From Streptomyces sp. NBC_01335 (GTDB lineage Bacteria; Actinomycetota; Actinomycetes; Streptomycetales; Streptomycetaceae), in the NCBI RefSeq assembly GCF_035953295.1, contig NZ_CP108370.1:7983001-8047000 (forward strand): 64,000 nucleotides of DNA. Reading direction: 5' to 3'. Below are positions 24,648 to 33,299 of the stretch, piece after piece (the stretch's first letter is position 1; the number at the start of each line of letters is the position of its first letter). Below the pieces are notes generated by a model. The model had not been told where the DNA came from, made no database searches, and saw only the letters and a program-made list of their open reading frames with translations. A program made the position numbers and the translations under genes.

Positions 24648-26432
24648 CTAAGCCGCCCGGGACGGGTGCAGACCCGCGTACACACCGCCGCGGCGCATCA
24701 GCTCCTCGTGGGTGCCGATCTCCGCTATCCGGCCGCCTTCCATCGCCACGATCCGGTCGGCGGCCCTGATCGTGGACAGCCGGTGGGCCACCACGAAGAC
24801 CGTCCGTCCCCGCACCAGCCGGGCCAGAGCCTCCTGCACCAGCGCCTCGGAACGGGTGTCCAGCGCCGAGGTCGCCTCGTCGAGAATGAGCACCTTCGGG
24901 TCCCGGATCAGCGCGCGGGCGATGGCCAGGCGCTGCTTCTGGCCACCCGACAGCCGGGCCCCGCGCTCGCCGACCACGGTGCGGACGCCGTCCGGAAGGG
25001 CTTCCACGAACTCCAGCGCGTTCGCGTCGCGCAGCGCCCGGCGGACCGTGCCCTCGTCCGTGTCGCCGAGACCGTAGGTGACGTTCTCCTCCACCGTGCC
25101 CTCGAACAGGATCGACTCCTGCGGGACGACGGAGAGGAACCGCCGGTACGTACGCAGGTCCAGCGAGGCCATGTCCCTGCCGTCGAGCAGAATCCGCCCG
25201 GAGGCCGGCCGGATGAACCCGATCAGGAGGTTGAGGACCGTCGACTTGCCCGCCCCCGACGCACCGACCAGGGCGACCGTCTCGCCCGGCCGGGCGGAGA
25301 GCGTGAACTCCTTCACCGCGTCGCCGGAGGCCGCGTCGTAGGAGAACCCGGCGCTCTCGAAGTCGATGCGCCCCTCGACGCGCTCCACCCGCTCCTTGCC
25401 CGCGTTGATCTCCAGGTCCGGTGCCTGGAGCACCTCGCCCGCCGAGCGGACCGACTCCAGCCCCTGGCTGATCACCGGCGCCAGGCTCAACAGGGTGGAC
25501 ACCGAGCCGGTCAGCGTGGTGAAGAAGGCGCTCAGCATCACGACGTCACCCGCGGTGATCGCCAGCCAGCCGTGGTAGGCGACCAGCGCGGAACCGGCGA
25601 GGCAGCCGACGCCGAGCGAGTTGAGCAGGATCCAGGCCATCGCGCCGAACCGCCCGTTGAGCACGTCGAGGCGCAGCCCTGCCGTCAGCACCTGGCTCAG
25701 CGGACCGTCCACCCGGCCGAGCGCGGCCTTCTCCAGGCCGTGCGCCCGGGTGATGGGGATCAGGCTCGTCATCTCGCTGACCCGGGCGGAGAGTTGCTCG
25801 ACCTCTTGGCGGAACGACTCGTTGTGGGTACGCAGTCGGGTACGCAACTTCATGACGAGGAACGCGGCGGCCGGCACGACCACGAGGAACACCGGGAGGA
25901 ACGACGGCACCCGGACGGCTATCACGGCGAGGCCGCCGATCAGGGTGACGATCCCCGCGAGCCCCATGTCCGCGCTCTGCTGGACCATGTGCTCGACCAG
26001 TTCGACGTCCCGGACCACCTTGGCCTGCAGGACACCGGCGCTGGTCCGCGCGTGGTAGCCGATGGAGAGCTGCTGCATGCGGCGGCAGAGCGCCTGCCGC
26101 AGGGACGTGCCCATCCGGCGCACACTGCCGTTGAGGCAGCGCACGTACAGCAGGTGCATGGGGTAGTTGAGGACGAGGACGAACAGCAGCGCACCCGCGT
26201 TGAGCCACAACTCCCTTTCGGGGCTGTGCCGGACGACGATGTCGATGATGTTGGCGGTGATCAGGGGGAGCAGCCAGATCGGGCTGTGCTTGACGATGAA
26301 AGCCGCCACGGCGAGCACCAGCCGGGCCCGGTCCGGGCGGAGCAGGTAGCCGAGGGTGCGGATGGGATGTTCGCCCCGGTAACGGTGGTCGAGCGCGGAG
26401 AGCCGCGGAGGAAGGGCAAGCGTGTGCTGCAT
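24648..26432 (-). CDS. ABC exporter (fused permease-ATPase)
   Basis: A 594-residue half-exporter. The first 310 residues are a type-1 exporter membrane domain with about six spans. The last 240 are the ATPase: Walker A LVGASGAGKSTVL, Q-loop VVPQESILFEG, signature RLSGGQKQRLAIARAL, Walker B VLILDEATSALD and H-loop VVAHRLSTI. It should work as a homodimer in the membrane. ATG at 26432 (MQHTLALPPRLSAL) is preferred to a TTG 36 bases upstream, though neither has a strong ribosome-binding site. The substrate is unknown and there are no biosynthetic neighbours. Confidence 0.9.
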   Translation of the reverse strand: MQHTLALPPRLSALDHRYRGEHPIRTLGYLLRPDRARLVLAVAAFIVKHSPIWLLPLITANIIDIVVRHSPERELWLNAGALLFVLVLNYPMHLLYVRCLNGSVRRMGTSLRQALCRRMQQLSIGYHARTSAGVLQAKVVRDVELVEHMVQQSADMGLAGIVTLIGGLAVIAVRVPSFLPVFLVVVPAAAFLVMKLRTRLRTHNESFRQEVEQLSARVSEMTSLIPITRAHGLEKAALGRVDGPLSQVLTAGLRLDVLNGRFGAMAWILLNSLGVGCLAGSALVAYHGWLAITAGDVVMLSAFFTTLTGSVSTLLSLAPVISQGLESVRSAGEVLQAPDLEINAGKERVERVEGRIDFESAGFSYDAASGDAVKEFTLSARPGETVALVGASGAGKSTVLNLLIGFIRPASGRILLDGRDMASLDLRTYRRFLSVVPQESILFEGTVEENVTYGLGDTDEGTVRRALRDANALEFVEALPDGVRTVVGERGARLSGGQKQRLAIARALIRDPKVLILDEATSALDTRSEALVQEALARLVRGRTVFVVAHRLSTIRAADRIVAMEGGRIAEIGTHEELMRRGGVYAGLHPSRAA

Positions 26433-26553
26433 CCGACCAGCCAAGCCGCCCGCCCTCGACCGCCGCAAGACCCCATCCGCATCGTGGGCGCGCGTCCTGC
26501 GGAAACCCCGCTGGTCACGGGTGCGGCGCCGGTCCCGCCGAAGGGCCGCCCAC

Positions 26554-27057
26554 CTACTCGCCGACTTCCCCGTCGATCGCCTCGCGCAGCAGGTCGGCGT
26601 GGCCGTTGTGGCGCGCGTACTCCTCGATCATGTGGGTGAGGACGTAGCGGAGCGAGATGGTCTCGCCCCGGAAGTCCACCGTGTCGTCGAGGGAACCGAC
26701 GGCATCCGCGGCGGCGCGGGAGGCCTCGCACGCCTCGCCCCAGAACGCGAACGCCTCGTCCGTATCGGCGTCTTCCACCTGGAAGTCCGCCAACTCGCCG
26801 TCCACCCGTGGCCAGAGGGCCTTCAGGTCCTCGCCGTTCACCACCATCCCGAACCAGCTCCGCTCGACCTCCGCCGCATGGCGTACGAGGCCCAGGAGGG
26901 ACAGGCCCGAGGTCGGCACCGCCCGCCGCTTCAGCTGATTTCCGGTCAGCCCCCGGCATTTCATGGCGAGGGTCGCGCGCTGGTAATCGAGGAACGCGGT
27001 CAGGGAGGCACGGTCGCCCGCGGTCATGGACGGCGTCGTACGCGAGTCGTCGGTCAT
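26554..27057 (-). CDS. DinB/DUF664-family protein
   Basis: A 167-residue four-helix-bundle protein of the DinB superfamily (DUF664). The family pattern is visible in LTAFLDYQRATLAMKCRGLT, then LLGLVRHAAEVERSWFGMVV and the C-terminal LRYVLTHMIEEYARHNGHAD. The three metal-ligand histidines (in VRHAAEVE, THMIEE and ARHNGH) are present. The family includes thiol-dependent transferases using mycothiol or bacillithiol, but the specific reaction is not known. Confidence 0.88.
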   Translation of the reverse strand: MTDDSRTTPSMTAGDRASLTAFLDYQRATLAMKCRGLTGNQLKRRAVPTSGLSLLGLVRHAAEVERSWFGMVVNGEDLKALWPRVDGELADFQVEDADTDEAFAFWGEACEASRAAADAVGSLDDTVDFRGETISLRYVLTHMIEEYARHNGHADLLREAIDGEVGE

Positions 27058-27138
27058 CCGGCGATCATCGCAGTACTGCCGTGTACGAGCCGGACGGGGC
27101 CGCGGCGAGGGGTGGCGGGAGGGACGACCCGCTGGGAT

Positions 27139-28794
27139 TCACGGGTTCCCGGGCGGCCTCCCACCGGGCGGAGAGGCCGGTGACGGCGAATCCGCGTCGT
27201 CCGTCGTCACCCGGGTCCCCGGGTGAAAGCGGGAGCAGAGGTACGCGATCACGAGCGCCCCGGCCATCCCGTAGAAGACCCACTGGTTGGCCTCCGCGAA
27301 GTCCACCCGGATCGCGTGCATCGAGTCCCGCGTGATCTCGGCCGCCCGGCCGTCCCCGGTGGGCTGCCGCGCGTCCGAATTCCCGGTCACGGACTCCGCG
27401 ATGCTCTGTGCCGCGTCGTGGGCCGTGCCGCTCGGTACCCCCGCCTCGCGCAGGGTCTCGCCGACCCGGCTCACCGTCACATGCGTCAGTACGGTGCCGA
27501 AGACCGCGAGGCCGATGCTCGCCGCGAAGTTGCGGATGGTCTGCGTGACCCCGGTGACCTCCCCGTACGAGGCTCCGATCGAGCGGTTCACCGCGTCGGT
27601 GGAGGCGGGGGCGAGCAGCAGGCCGATTCCGGCGCCGGCGACGGCGGCGTAGAGCCACTGGTCGTGCATGGAGAGCTTCGTGAGGTTGGCGGCCCAGAGG
27701 GCGAAGCCGACGGCACCGACGGCGGTGCCGAGCCTGATCGCCGGGCGGGCGCCCCGTTTGTCGAGGATGCGACCGCCCCACTGCGAGGCGAGGGCGAACC
27801 CGATGAAGAAGTACAGGAGGTAGAGCGCGGCCTGGTTCGGGGACGCGCTCAGGGACACCTGGGCGTAGACCGACGCGAAGAAGAACACGGGTACGAAGGC
27901 GAGCATGGCGAAGAAGAGCACGGCCATGTCCACGCTGAACGCCCGGTCGCGGAAGACCTGGAGCCTGACGAGCGGGTGCGCGGCACGGAGTTCGAAGCGG
28001 CAGAAGACGACCAGCACCACCAGCCCGGCCGCGATGCACGCCCAGGTCGCGGGGGAGTCCCAGCCCCAGGTGGCCGACTGCTGGAGCCCCAGCACGGTCA
28101 GCCCCATGCCGAGGGCCATCAGTACGGCGCCCGGCACGTCCAGCGGCTCACGGCGGGAGCGGTCCGGGATGTGGGCCAGCAGGGTGAGGACGATCGCGAT
28201 CACCGCGACGGGTACGTTGACCCAGAAGATGGCCCGCCACGTCCACCCGGTCAGCCAGCCGCCCAGCAGCGGCCCGACCGCGGTGAGCGCGCCCGAGACG
28301 CCGAAGAAGAGGGCGAGCGCCCGCCCCCGGCGTTCCACCGGGAACACGGCGATCACCACGGCGAGCGCGGCCGGGAACATGAACGCCGCGCCGATGCCCT
28401 GCACCGCGCGGAACCCGATCAGCCACGCCTGCGCGAAGTCGCCGGAGGGCACCGCGCCGCACAGCGCGGAGGCGATGACGAAGATCAGCGTTCCGCAGAG
28501 CATGACCCTGCGATGGCCGTACAGGTCCGACAGCCGGCCGCCGAGCGCGAAGAACGCCGCCAGCGTCAGCAGATAGGCGTTGACCACCCACTGCATCTGC
28601 GAGGAGGTGAGGCCCAGTTCACGGACGATGTCGGGTGCGGCGATGGCCACGATGGTCTGGTCGATGAAGGTCATCGACACGGCGAACAGCATCGCCGCGA
28701 GGGCGAGAGCCTGGTTCGGCGCCGCGCTCGCCGACGTCCCTCCGGCCACCTGTGGACTCTCCGCACCGCTGGTCGTGTCACCCATGCGACCCAT
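27139..28794 (-). CDS. MFS drug exporter, DHA2 (14-TM) family
   Basis: A 551-residue proton-driven exporter. Motif A variants (LGGRLSDLYGHRRV), motif D1 at the first loop (FIDQTIVAIAAPDIVRELG) and motif C (FFGVSGALTAVGPLLGGWLT) mark the 14-segment DHA2 family. The C-terminus is a soluble Asp/Ser/Pro tail. Two start codons nine bases apart (ATG at 28794 and 28785) are possible; neither has a strong ribosome-binding site. No regulator is adjacent, so neither substrate nor control can be inferred. Confidence 0.92.
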   Translation of the reverse strand: MGRMGDTTSGAESPQVAGGTSASAAPNQALALAAMLFAVSMTFIDQTIVAIAAPDIVRELGLTSSQMQWVVNAYLLTLAAFFALGGRLSDLYGHRRVMLCGTLIFVIASALCGAVPSGDFAQAWLIGFRAVQGIGAAFMFPAALAVVIAVFPVERRGRALALFFGVSGALTAVGPLLGGWLTGWTWRAIFWVNVPVAVIAIVLTLLAHIPDRSRREPLDVPGAVLMALGMGLTVLGLQQSATWGWDSPATWACIAAGLVVLVVFCRFELRAAHPLVRLQVFRDRAFSVDMAVLFFAMLAFVPVFFFASVYAQVSLSASPNQAALYLLYFFIGFALASQWGGRILDKRGARPAIRLGTAVGAVGFALWAANLTKLSMHDQWLYAAVAGAGIGLLLAPASTDAVNRSIGASYGEVTGVTQTIRNFAASIGLAVFGTVLTHVTVSRVGETLREAGVPSGTAHDAAQSIAESVTGNSDARQPTGDGRAAEITRDSMHAIRVDFAEANQWVFYGMAGALVIAYLCSRFHPGTRVTTDDADSPSPASPPGGRPPGNP

Positions 28795-28829
28795 GGTCGC
28801 TTCGGGGAAACGAGCCCGCACTCCGGGCG

Positions 28830-29462
28830 TCAGGCGCGGCGGCAGAGCAGGAAGAGGTGCGGTTCGGCCGTCGCCTGCGGATGCGCGGGGGTGAACAGCG
28901 AGCTGCGGCCGGAGACGACCGTGAAACCGGCGTCCGTCACCAGCGCGGTGAACGCGGGCCCGTCGAAACTGGTCACCCGCACCGGGCGGCCCATGAAGAG
29001 ACCGTCGACGCCCTCCACGTCCAGCGGAACCGTCGCCACGGCCAGCAGACCGCCCGGCCGCAGGGCCCGGGCGATCCCGGCCAGCAGCGCCGCCTGTTCG
29101 CCGCGGGTCATCTGGAGCAGCGAGAAGTAGACGCAGGCGGCGTCGAAGGACTCCTCCGCCAGCGGGAGTTCGCGGATGTCGGCGCGTACGAAGGACGCCC
29201 CGGGGACCTGCCGGGCCGCCAGCTCCACCATCACCGGCGAGACGTCCACCCCGTGCACCTCGTGGCCCGCGGCCACCAGCACCGCGGCCGTCGGACGGCC
29301 GGTCCCGCTGCCCACGTCCAGCACCCGGCTGCGCGGCGCGAGATGCCCGGTCAGCTCCCGCAGGGAGTCCAGGTGCGCCGGCGAGCCGGCGAAGGCCCGC
29401 TCGTACTGGACGCCCAGCGCGTCGAACACCGCAGCCGCCGAGGTGCCGCTCACGTCGTCCAT
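28830..29462 (-). CDS. Class I SAM-dependent methyltransferase
   Basis: A 210-residue methyltransferase. The SAM-binding motif I is RVLDVGSGTGRPTAAVLVAAG; cut at its core it reads VLDVGSGTGRPT. Motif II is GHEVHGVDVSPVMVELA, then RADIRELPLAEESFDAACVY and ALRPGGLLAVATVP follow. The acceptor cannot be predicted. ATG at 29462 has GGAAGGAA nine bases upstream, a strong site. It is 35 bases upstream of the MFS gene in the same direction, so the two may be co-transcribed. Confidence 0.9.
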   Translation of the reverse strand: MDDVSGTSAAAVFDALGVQYERAFAGSPAHLDSLRELTGHLAPRSRVLDVGSGTGRPTAAVLVAAGHEVHGVDVSPVMVELAARQVPGASFVRADIRELPLAEESFDAACVYFSLLQMTRGEQAALLAGIARALRPGGLLAVATVPLDVEGVDGLFMGRPVRVTSFDGPAFTALVTDAGFTVVSGRSSLFTPAHPQATAEPHLFLLCRRA

Positions 29463-29622
29463 GGGTGCGTTCCTTCCGCGGGCCGGCCGGGTCACCCCGG
29501 ATCGTGCCACCCGGTGCGCCCGCCCACAACGGGGCGCGGGCCGGCGGCCGGTCACCGTGGGAACGACGGCGTCCCCGGCCTCCGCGCGTGCGGGGACCGG
29601 GGACGCGTACGCCGTGCGGGGA

Positions 29623-30984
29623 TCAGGCTCCGGAGGCGTCCAGCATCGCCGAACGCTCCACCACCTTGATCCGCTCGCGGCCCTGCTCGGCACCGAGCGC
29701 CTTCTCGTGCGCGTCCAGGCGGTGCCAGCCCTCCCACGTGGTGTAGCGGACCCCGCGGCCCTCCAGGTGGGCCACGACCGCGTCGGGCTCGGGCTGCGCC
29801 GGTGCGGGCAGACGGCCCTCGGCCCGGTCCTCCAGCAGGCACTCGACGGTCTCGTTGGCGTCACCCTTGGTGTGGCCGATGAGACCGATCGGACCGCGCT
29901 TGATCCAGCCGGTGACGTACACCGACGTCATGTGCTCGGAGCCCGCGATCACGCGCCCGGCGGCGTGCGGAACCGTGCCGGAGGCGGGGTCCCACGGGAG
30001 CTTCGGGAGCTCGTCGGAGTAGTAGCCGACCGCCCGGTACACGCTCTGCACGTCCCAGTCGGTGAAGGTGCCGGTACCGCGCACGTTGCCCGTGCCGTCC
30101 AGCTCCGTGCGCTCGGTGCGCAGACCGACGACGGAACCGTCCTCGCCGAGCACCTCGACCGGGGACTCGAAGAAGTGCAGGAACAGCTTGTGCGGGCGGT
30201 CGCCGACATCGCGGATGGCCCAGTTCTCCAGCGTCTGGGCGACCATGTTGGCCTGCTTGTTGCCCCGGCGGGTCTCGATCGAGCCCTCGTCGTAGTCGAT
30301 GTCCTCGGGGTTGACGATGACCTCGATGTTCGGCGAGTGGTCCAGCTCGCGCAGCTCCATGGGGCTGAACTTCGCCTGGGCGGGACCGCGGCGCCCGAAG
30401 ACGTGCACCTCCAGCGCCTTGTTGGCCTTGAGGCCCTCGTAGACGTTGGCCGGGATCTCGGTGGGCAGCAGCTCGTCGGCGGTCTTGGCGAGGACGCGCG
30501 CGACGTCCAGGGCCACGTTGCCCACGCCGAGCACGGCGACCTTCTCGGCCGTCAGCGGCCAGGTGCGCGGAACCTCGGGGTGACCGTCGTACCAGGAGAC
30601 GAAGTCGGCGGCACCGTAGGAGCCGTCGAGTTCTATCCCGGGGATGTCGAGGGCGCGGTCGGCCTCGGCGCCCGTCGAGAAGATCACCGCGTCGTAGAAG
30701 GAGCGGAGCTCGTCCAGACCGATGTCGTTCGGGTAGTCGACGTTGCCGAAGAGCCGGATCTGCGGCTTGTCCAGCACCTGGTGCAGCGCGGTGACGATGC
30801 CCTTGATCCGGGGGTGGTCGGGGGCCACGCCGTAGCGGATCAGACCGAAGGGTGCGGGCATGCGCTCGAACAGGTCGATCGAGACACCCGGGTCCTTGGC
30901 GGCTTCGGATTTCAGCAGCGCGTCGGCCGCATAGATTCCGGCGGGACCGGCTCCGACAATGGCGACGCGGACGGGGCGTGTCAT
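29623..30984 (-). CDS. FprA-type FAD-dependent ferredoxin-NADP reductase
   Basis: A 453-residue adrenodoxin-reductase-like flavoenzyme. The FAD motif is VAIVGAGPAGIYAADALL (residues 7-24), with APFGLIRYGVAPDHPRIKGI and the NADPH motif VAVLGVGNVALDVARVLA around 150. The C-terminal YVTGWIKRGPIGLIGHTKGD is diagnostic of FprA. It passes electrons from NADPH to ferredoxins, for example for cytochromes P450 or sulfite reductase. No ferredoxin or P450 gene is adjacent. A short inverted repeat just upstream may regulate it. Confidence 0.93.
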   Translation of the reverse strand: MTRPVRVAIVGAGPAGIYAADALLKSEAAKDPGVSIDLFERMPAPFGLIRYGVAPDHPRIKGIVTALHQVLDKPQIRLFGNVDYPNDIGLDELRSFYDAVIFSTGAEADRALDIPGIELDGSYGAADFVSWYDGHPEVPRTWPLTAEKVAVLGVGNVALDVARVLAKTADELLPTEIPANVYEGLKANKALEVHVFGRRGPAQAKFSPMELRELDHSPNIEVIVNPEDIDYDEGSIETRRGNKQANMVAQTLENWAIRDVGDRPHKLFLHFFESPVEVLGEDGSVVGLRTERTELDGTGNVRGTGTFTDWDVQSVYRAVGYYSDELPKLPWDPASGTVPHAAGRVIAGSEHMTSVYVTGWIKRGPIGLIGHTKGDANETVECLLEDRAEGRLPAPAQPEPDAVVAHLEGRGVRYTTWEGWHRLDAHEKALGAEQGRERIKVVERSAMLDASGA

Positions 30985-31035
30985 GGGGCTGTAGTTCCTT
31001 CGTTCCTCGGGGCGGGCGAACGCGGGCAGGGTGCC

Positions 31036-31053
31036 GTCAAGGTAAGGCTTGAC
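31036..31053. promoter_or_regulatory. Inverted repeat upstream of the FprA gene
   Basis: GTCAAG (31036-31041) and CTTGAC (31048-31053) flank a 6-base spacer, 52 bases before the FprA start. The stretch AAGGTAAGGCTTGACTTA partly resembles the iron box of DmdR/IdeR (about 12 of 19 positions), not enough to assign it. Confidence 0.35.
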
Positions 31054-31164
31054 TTACTACACCCCCCTACACGCTATGTCCTCGCCTTCCCGGCGCTGTG
31101 ACCGGGGTCGCCGGGAGGTACGGCGAAGACGTGGACGGCCCGCTCCGGACGCCGCCGGGCGTAG

Positions 31165-31178
31165 TGAAAATGGTTTCA
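31165..31178. promoter_or_regulatory. Inverted repeat upstream of the PfkB gene
   Basis: TGAAA-ATGG-TTTCA is a perfect 5-bp inverted repeat, about 86 bases before the PfkB start, in a locally A/T-rich patch. It is a candidate operator. It looks a little like a Zur box but is one base short between the arms. Confidence 0.35.
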
Positions 31179-31263
31179 GTACTTTTCCGCAAGGCGTTGC
31201 GGGCGACTGTGGACGGCTGCTTGACTCGCTCCGTCCCGCACGAGCCGCTACCGGGGGAGCCGC

Positions 31264-32217
31264 ATGAGCACGGAGAACGACGTACTGGTCCTGGGAGGAG
31301 CGGGAGTCGACACCATCGTGTACGTCCCCGAGCTGCCGCTCCCGTACGCCGACAGTCACATGATCCGCCCCGGCATCACGGCGCGCGCGGGGCAGACCGG
31401 CGACTTCGTCGCCCTCTCGCTCGCCTCCCTCGGCCTGCGTACCCACCACATCGACCTGATCGGCGACGACCACGAAGGCGACCTGGTCCGGGCGTTCCAC
31501 CGCGACCGGTCCCTCCCCCTCACCGAGGTCCCGCAGCCGCTCGGCACCAAACGCGCGGTGAACCTCGTCGGCCCGGACGGCCGGCGGCTCTCCCTGTACG
31601 ACGACAGCCGCGCGGCCGAGAGCGACCGGCTGCCGGAAGCCACCGTGCGGGCACTGGCCGAGAGGAGCCGCCACGCGCACGTCTCGATCACCTACCCGTG
31701 CGCCTTCACCCTCCCGCTGCTGCGCGAGGCGGGCCTGACACTCTCCACCGACCTGCACAACTGGGACGGCGTCAACCCGTACCACGAGCCCTTCGCGTTC
31801 GAGGCGGACCTCGTGTTCCTCTCCGCCACCGCCCTGGCGGACCCTGGGGCGACCCTGCGCAGGATCGCCGAGCACGGCAGGGCCCGCGTCGCGGTCGCCA
31901 CCGACGGGGCCGCCGGTGCCCACCTGCTCGTCGACGGCGAGCTGACGCACGTCCCCGCGATCGCCCCGCCCGAACCGGTCGTCGACTCCAACGGCGCCGG
32001 CGATGCCTTCGCCGCCGGCTTCCTGCTCGGCTGGCTGGCCGGCGAGGAACCCGCGCGGTGCGCCCTCTTCGGCGCAGTCGCCGGGGCCTACGCCTGCACC
32101 GTGGAGGCGACCCGCGCCGACGCCATCGGCCGTGAGCTGCTGCTCGCCCGGGTGGCGGAGTGGGAGGCGAGTGCCGGGACGGCGCCCGGCGCCTCGACGG
32201 GGGCGGCGCGCGTCTGA
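31264..32217 (+). CDS. PfkB-family carbohydrate kinase
   Basis: A 317-residue ribokinase-fold sugar or nucleoside kinase. The first PfkB motif is in ITARAGQTGDFVALSLASLG (a G-Q-T-G variant of G-G-x-x-x-N). The C-terminal motif is VVDSNGAGDAFAAGFLLGWL with the catalytic Asp in GAGD; the usual Asp-Thr before it is Asp-Ser here. It phosphorylates a hydroxyl of a sugar-like substrate with ATP; the sugar cannot be told from sequence. The ATG at 31264 is preceded by GGGGGAG. The small CDGSH gene 116 bases downstream may be part of the same transcript. Confidence 0.9.
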   Translation: MSTENDVLVLGGAGVDTIVYVPELPLPYADSHMIRPGITARAGQTGDFVALSLASLGLRTHHIDLIGDDHEGDLVRAFHRDRSLPLTEVPQPLGTKRAVNLVGPDGRRLSLYDDSRAAESDRLPEATVRALAERSRHAHVSITYPCAFTLPLLREAGLTLSTDLHNWDGVNPYHEPFAFEADLVFLSATALADPGATLRRIAEHGRARVAVATDGAAGAHLLVDGELTHVPAIAPPEPVVDSNGAGDAFAAGFLLGWLAGEEPARCALFGAVAGAYACTVEATRADAIGRELLLARVAEWEASAGTAPGASTGAARV

Positions 32218-32333
32218 AACCCGGCGCGGCGCTCGGCGTGCGTGCGGTCCGGACGGGGACCACCATCGAGTCAGGTGTCCGCCCGGGCCGTACGCCCGTA
32301 GACCCGCGCGGCGGACCCCGGAAGGCGGTCCCC

Positions 32334-32570
32334 GTGCCGGAAACACCTCGTGCCCCCTGCCGCGTCACGCTCACCGAGGACGGACCGCTGCTGCTGGAGG
32401 GGCCCGTGGAGGTGACCCTGCCGGACGGCGCCACGGTGGTGTCGGACCGGTTCGTGGTCGCCCTGTGCGTATGCCGCAAGAGCCGAATCCACCCCTGGTG
32501 CGACACCAGCCACCGGCGCCGGGTGAAGGACGAGGAGGGCGCGGGCGAGGGGGGAAAGGGGCGAGGCTGA
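32334..32570 (+). CDS. CDGSH iron-sulfur domain protein
   Basis: A 78-residue protein with the complete CDGSH cluster motif CVCRKSRIHPWCDTSH: Cys-x-Cys, then Cys and His as the 3Cys-1His ligands of a 2Fe-2S cluster. The N-terminal half (CRVTLTEDGPLLLEGPVEVT) is the usual beta-cap region. The role of these single-domain proteins is unclear; electron transfer or redox sensing is likely. GTG at 32334 is the best start (GGAAGG upstream); the frame continues to 32160 but that part is not protein-like. Confidence 0.85.
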   Translation: MPETPRAPCRVTLTEDGPLLLEGPVEVTLPDGATVVSDRFVVALCVCRKSRIHPWCDTSHRRRVKDEEGAGEGGKGRG

Positions 32571-32595
32571 CGGGGCGGGCGGCCGGTACGCGGGA

Positions 32596-33213
32596 TCAGA
32601 GCCGTGCCACGGGCCATGCGGCCAGGGCGAGTTCGGCGGTTGCGGCCAGCTCTGCCGCCGTGGCCCCGTCGCGGGCGCGCTGCGACAGGCCCTGGACGAC
32701 CGCCGCGAAGTACGCCGCCAGCGCACGGGGGTCGGCGGTGTCGGGAAGTTCGCCCGCCTGTCGCGCCTCGCGCAGCCGGACCTCGAAGACGTCCAGGCTC
32801 CGGTTGCGCAGGTCGCGCAGGAACTCCTCGACCTCGGCATCCTGCGCGGCGACGTTGGTGGCCGCGCAGATCGTCATGCACCCGGCCGGGTGGGCGGGGT
32901 CGGGATAGATGACCGCGGCCTCGCGCAGGATGCGGGCGAACGCGGCGTACGCGGTGGGTTCCTCCTCGAGCGCGACACCCATGAAGGCGCCCACGGGCGA
33001 GCGCCCGTAGCTGTGCACCGCCTCCTCGAACAAGGACTTCTTGTCCCCGAAGGCCGCGTACAGGCTGCCGGGCCTGATGCCCATCGCCTCGGTCAGCTCG
33101 GCGACGGAGGTGGCCGCGTAGCCGCGTTCCCAGAACAGACGGGTGGCCGCGGCCAGTGCCGCGGTCCTGTCGAACGTCCTCGGCCGTCCTCGCTCAGCGC
33201 GCGTCTCAGTCAC
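32596..33213 (-). CDS. TetR-family repressor
   Basis: A 205-residue regulator. Residues about 12-58 form the TetR helix-turn-helix (TAALAAATRLFWERGYAATS, then TEAMGIRPGSLYAAFGDKKS). The C-terminal domain (YPDPAHPAGCMTICAATNVA) belongs to the AcrR/TetR_C group with a conserved Cys-x-x-x-Cys-like pair. It is divergent from an SDR oxidoreductase gene, with a TTTGTTGA/TCAACAAA inverted repeat in between, and probably represses it. The GTG start follows GGAGGGG. Confidence 0.92.
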   Translation of the reverse strand: MTETRAERGRPRTFDRTAALAAATRLFWERGYAATSVAELTEAMGIRPGSLYAAFGDKKSLFEEAVHSYGRSPVGAFMGVALEEEPTAYAAFARILREAAVIYPDPAHPAGCMTICAATNVAAQDAEVEEFLRDLRNRSLDVFEVRLREARQAGELPDTADPRALAAYFAAVVQGLSQRARDGATAAELAATAELALAAWPVARL

Positions 33214-33256
33214 CCCTCCATTTTAGAGCGCTCACTCAAGAAGGCGTGCTAACTTC

Positions 33257-33280
33257 TTTGTTGAGTGTTCGATCAACAAA
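33257..33280. promoter_or_regulatory. Operator between the TetR and SDR genes
   Basis: TTTGTTGA (33257-33264) and TCAACAAA (33273-33280) form a perfect 8-bp inverted repeat with an 8-base spacer. It sits 20 bases before the SDR start and is the likely TetR site for controlling it. A second element, GAGCGCTC at 33227-33234, lies beside the TetR start and may serve autoregulation. Confidence 0.6.
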
Positions 33281-33299
33281 TAGAGGGTGGTCAACAGCC

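Noticed and set aside
31165..31178. Second Zur box upstream of the PfkB gene
   Set aside because: TGAAAATGGTTTCA is one base too short between the arms and no zinc-related gene follows; kept only as an unassigned repeat.
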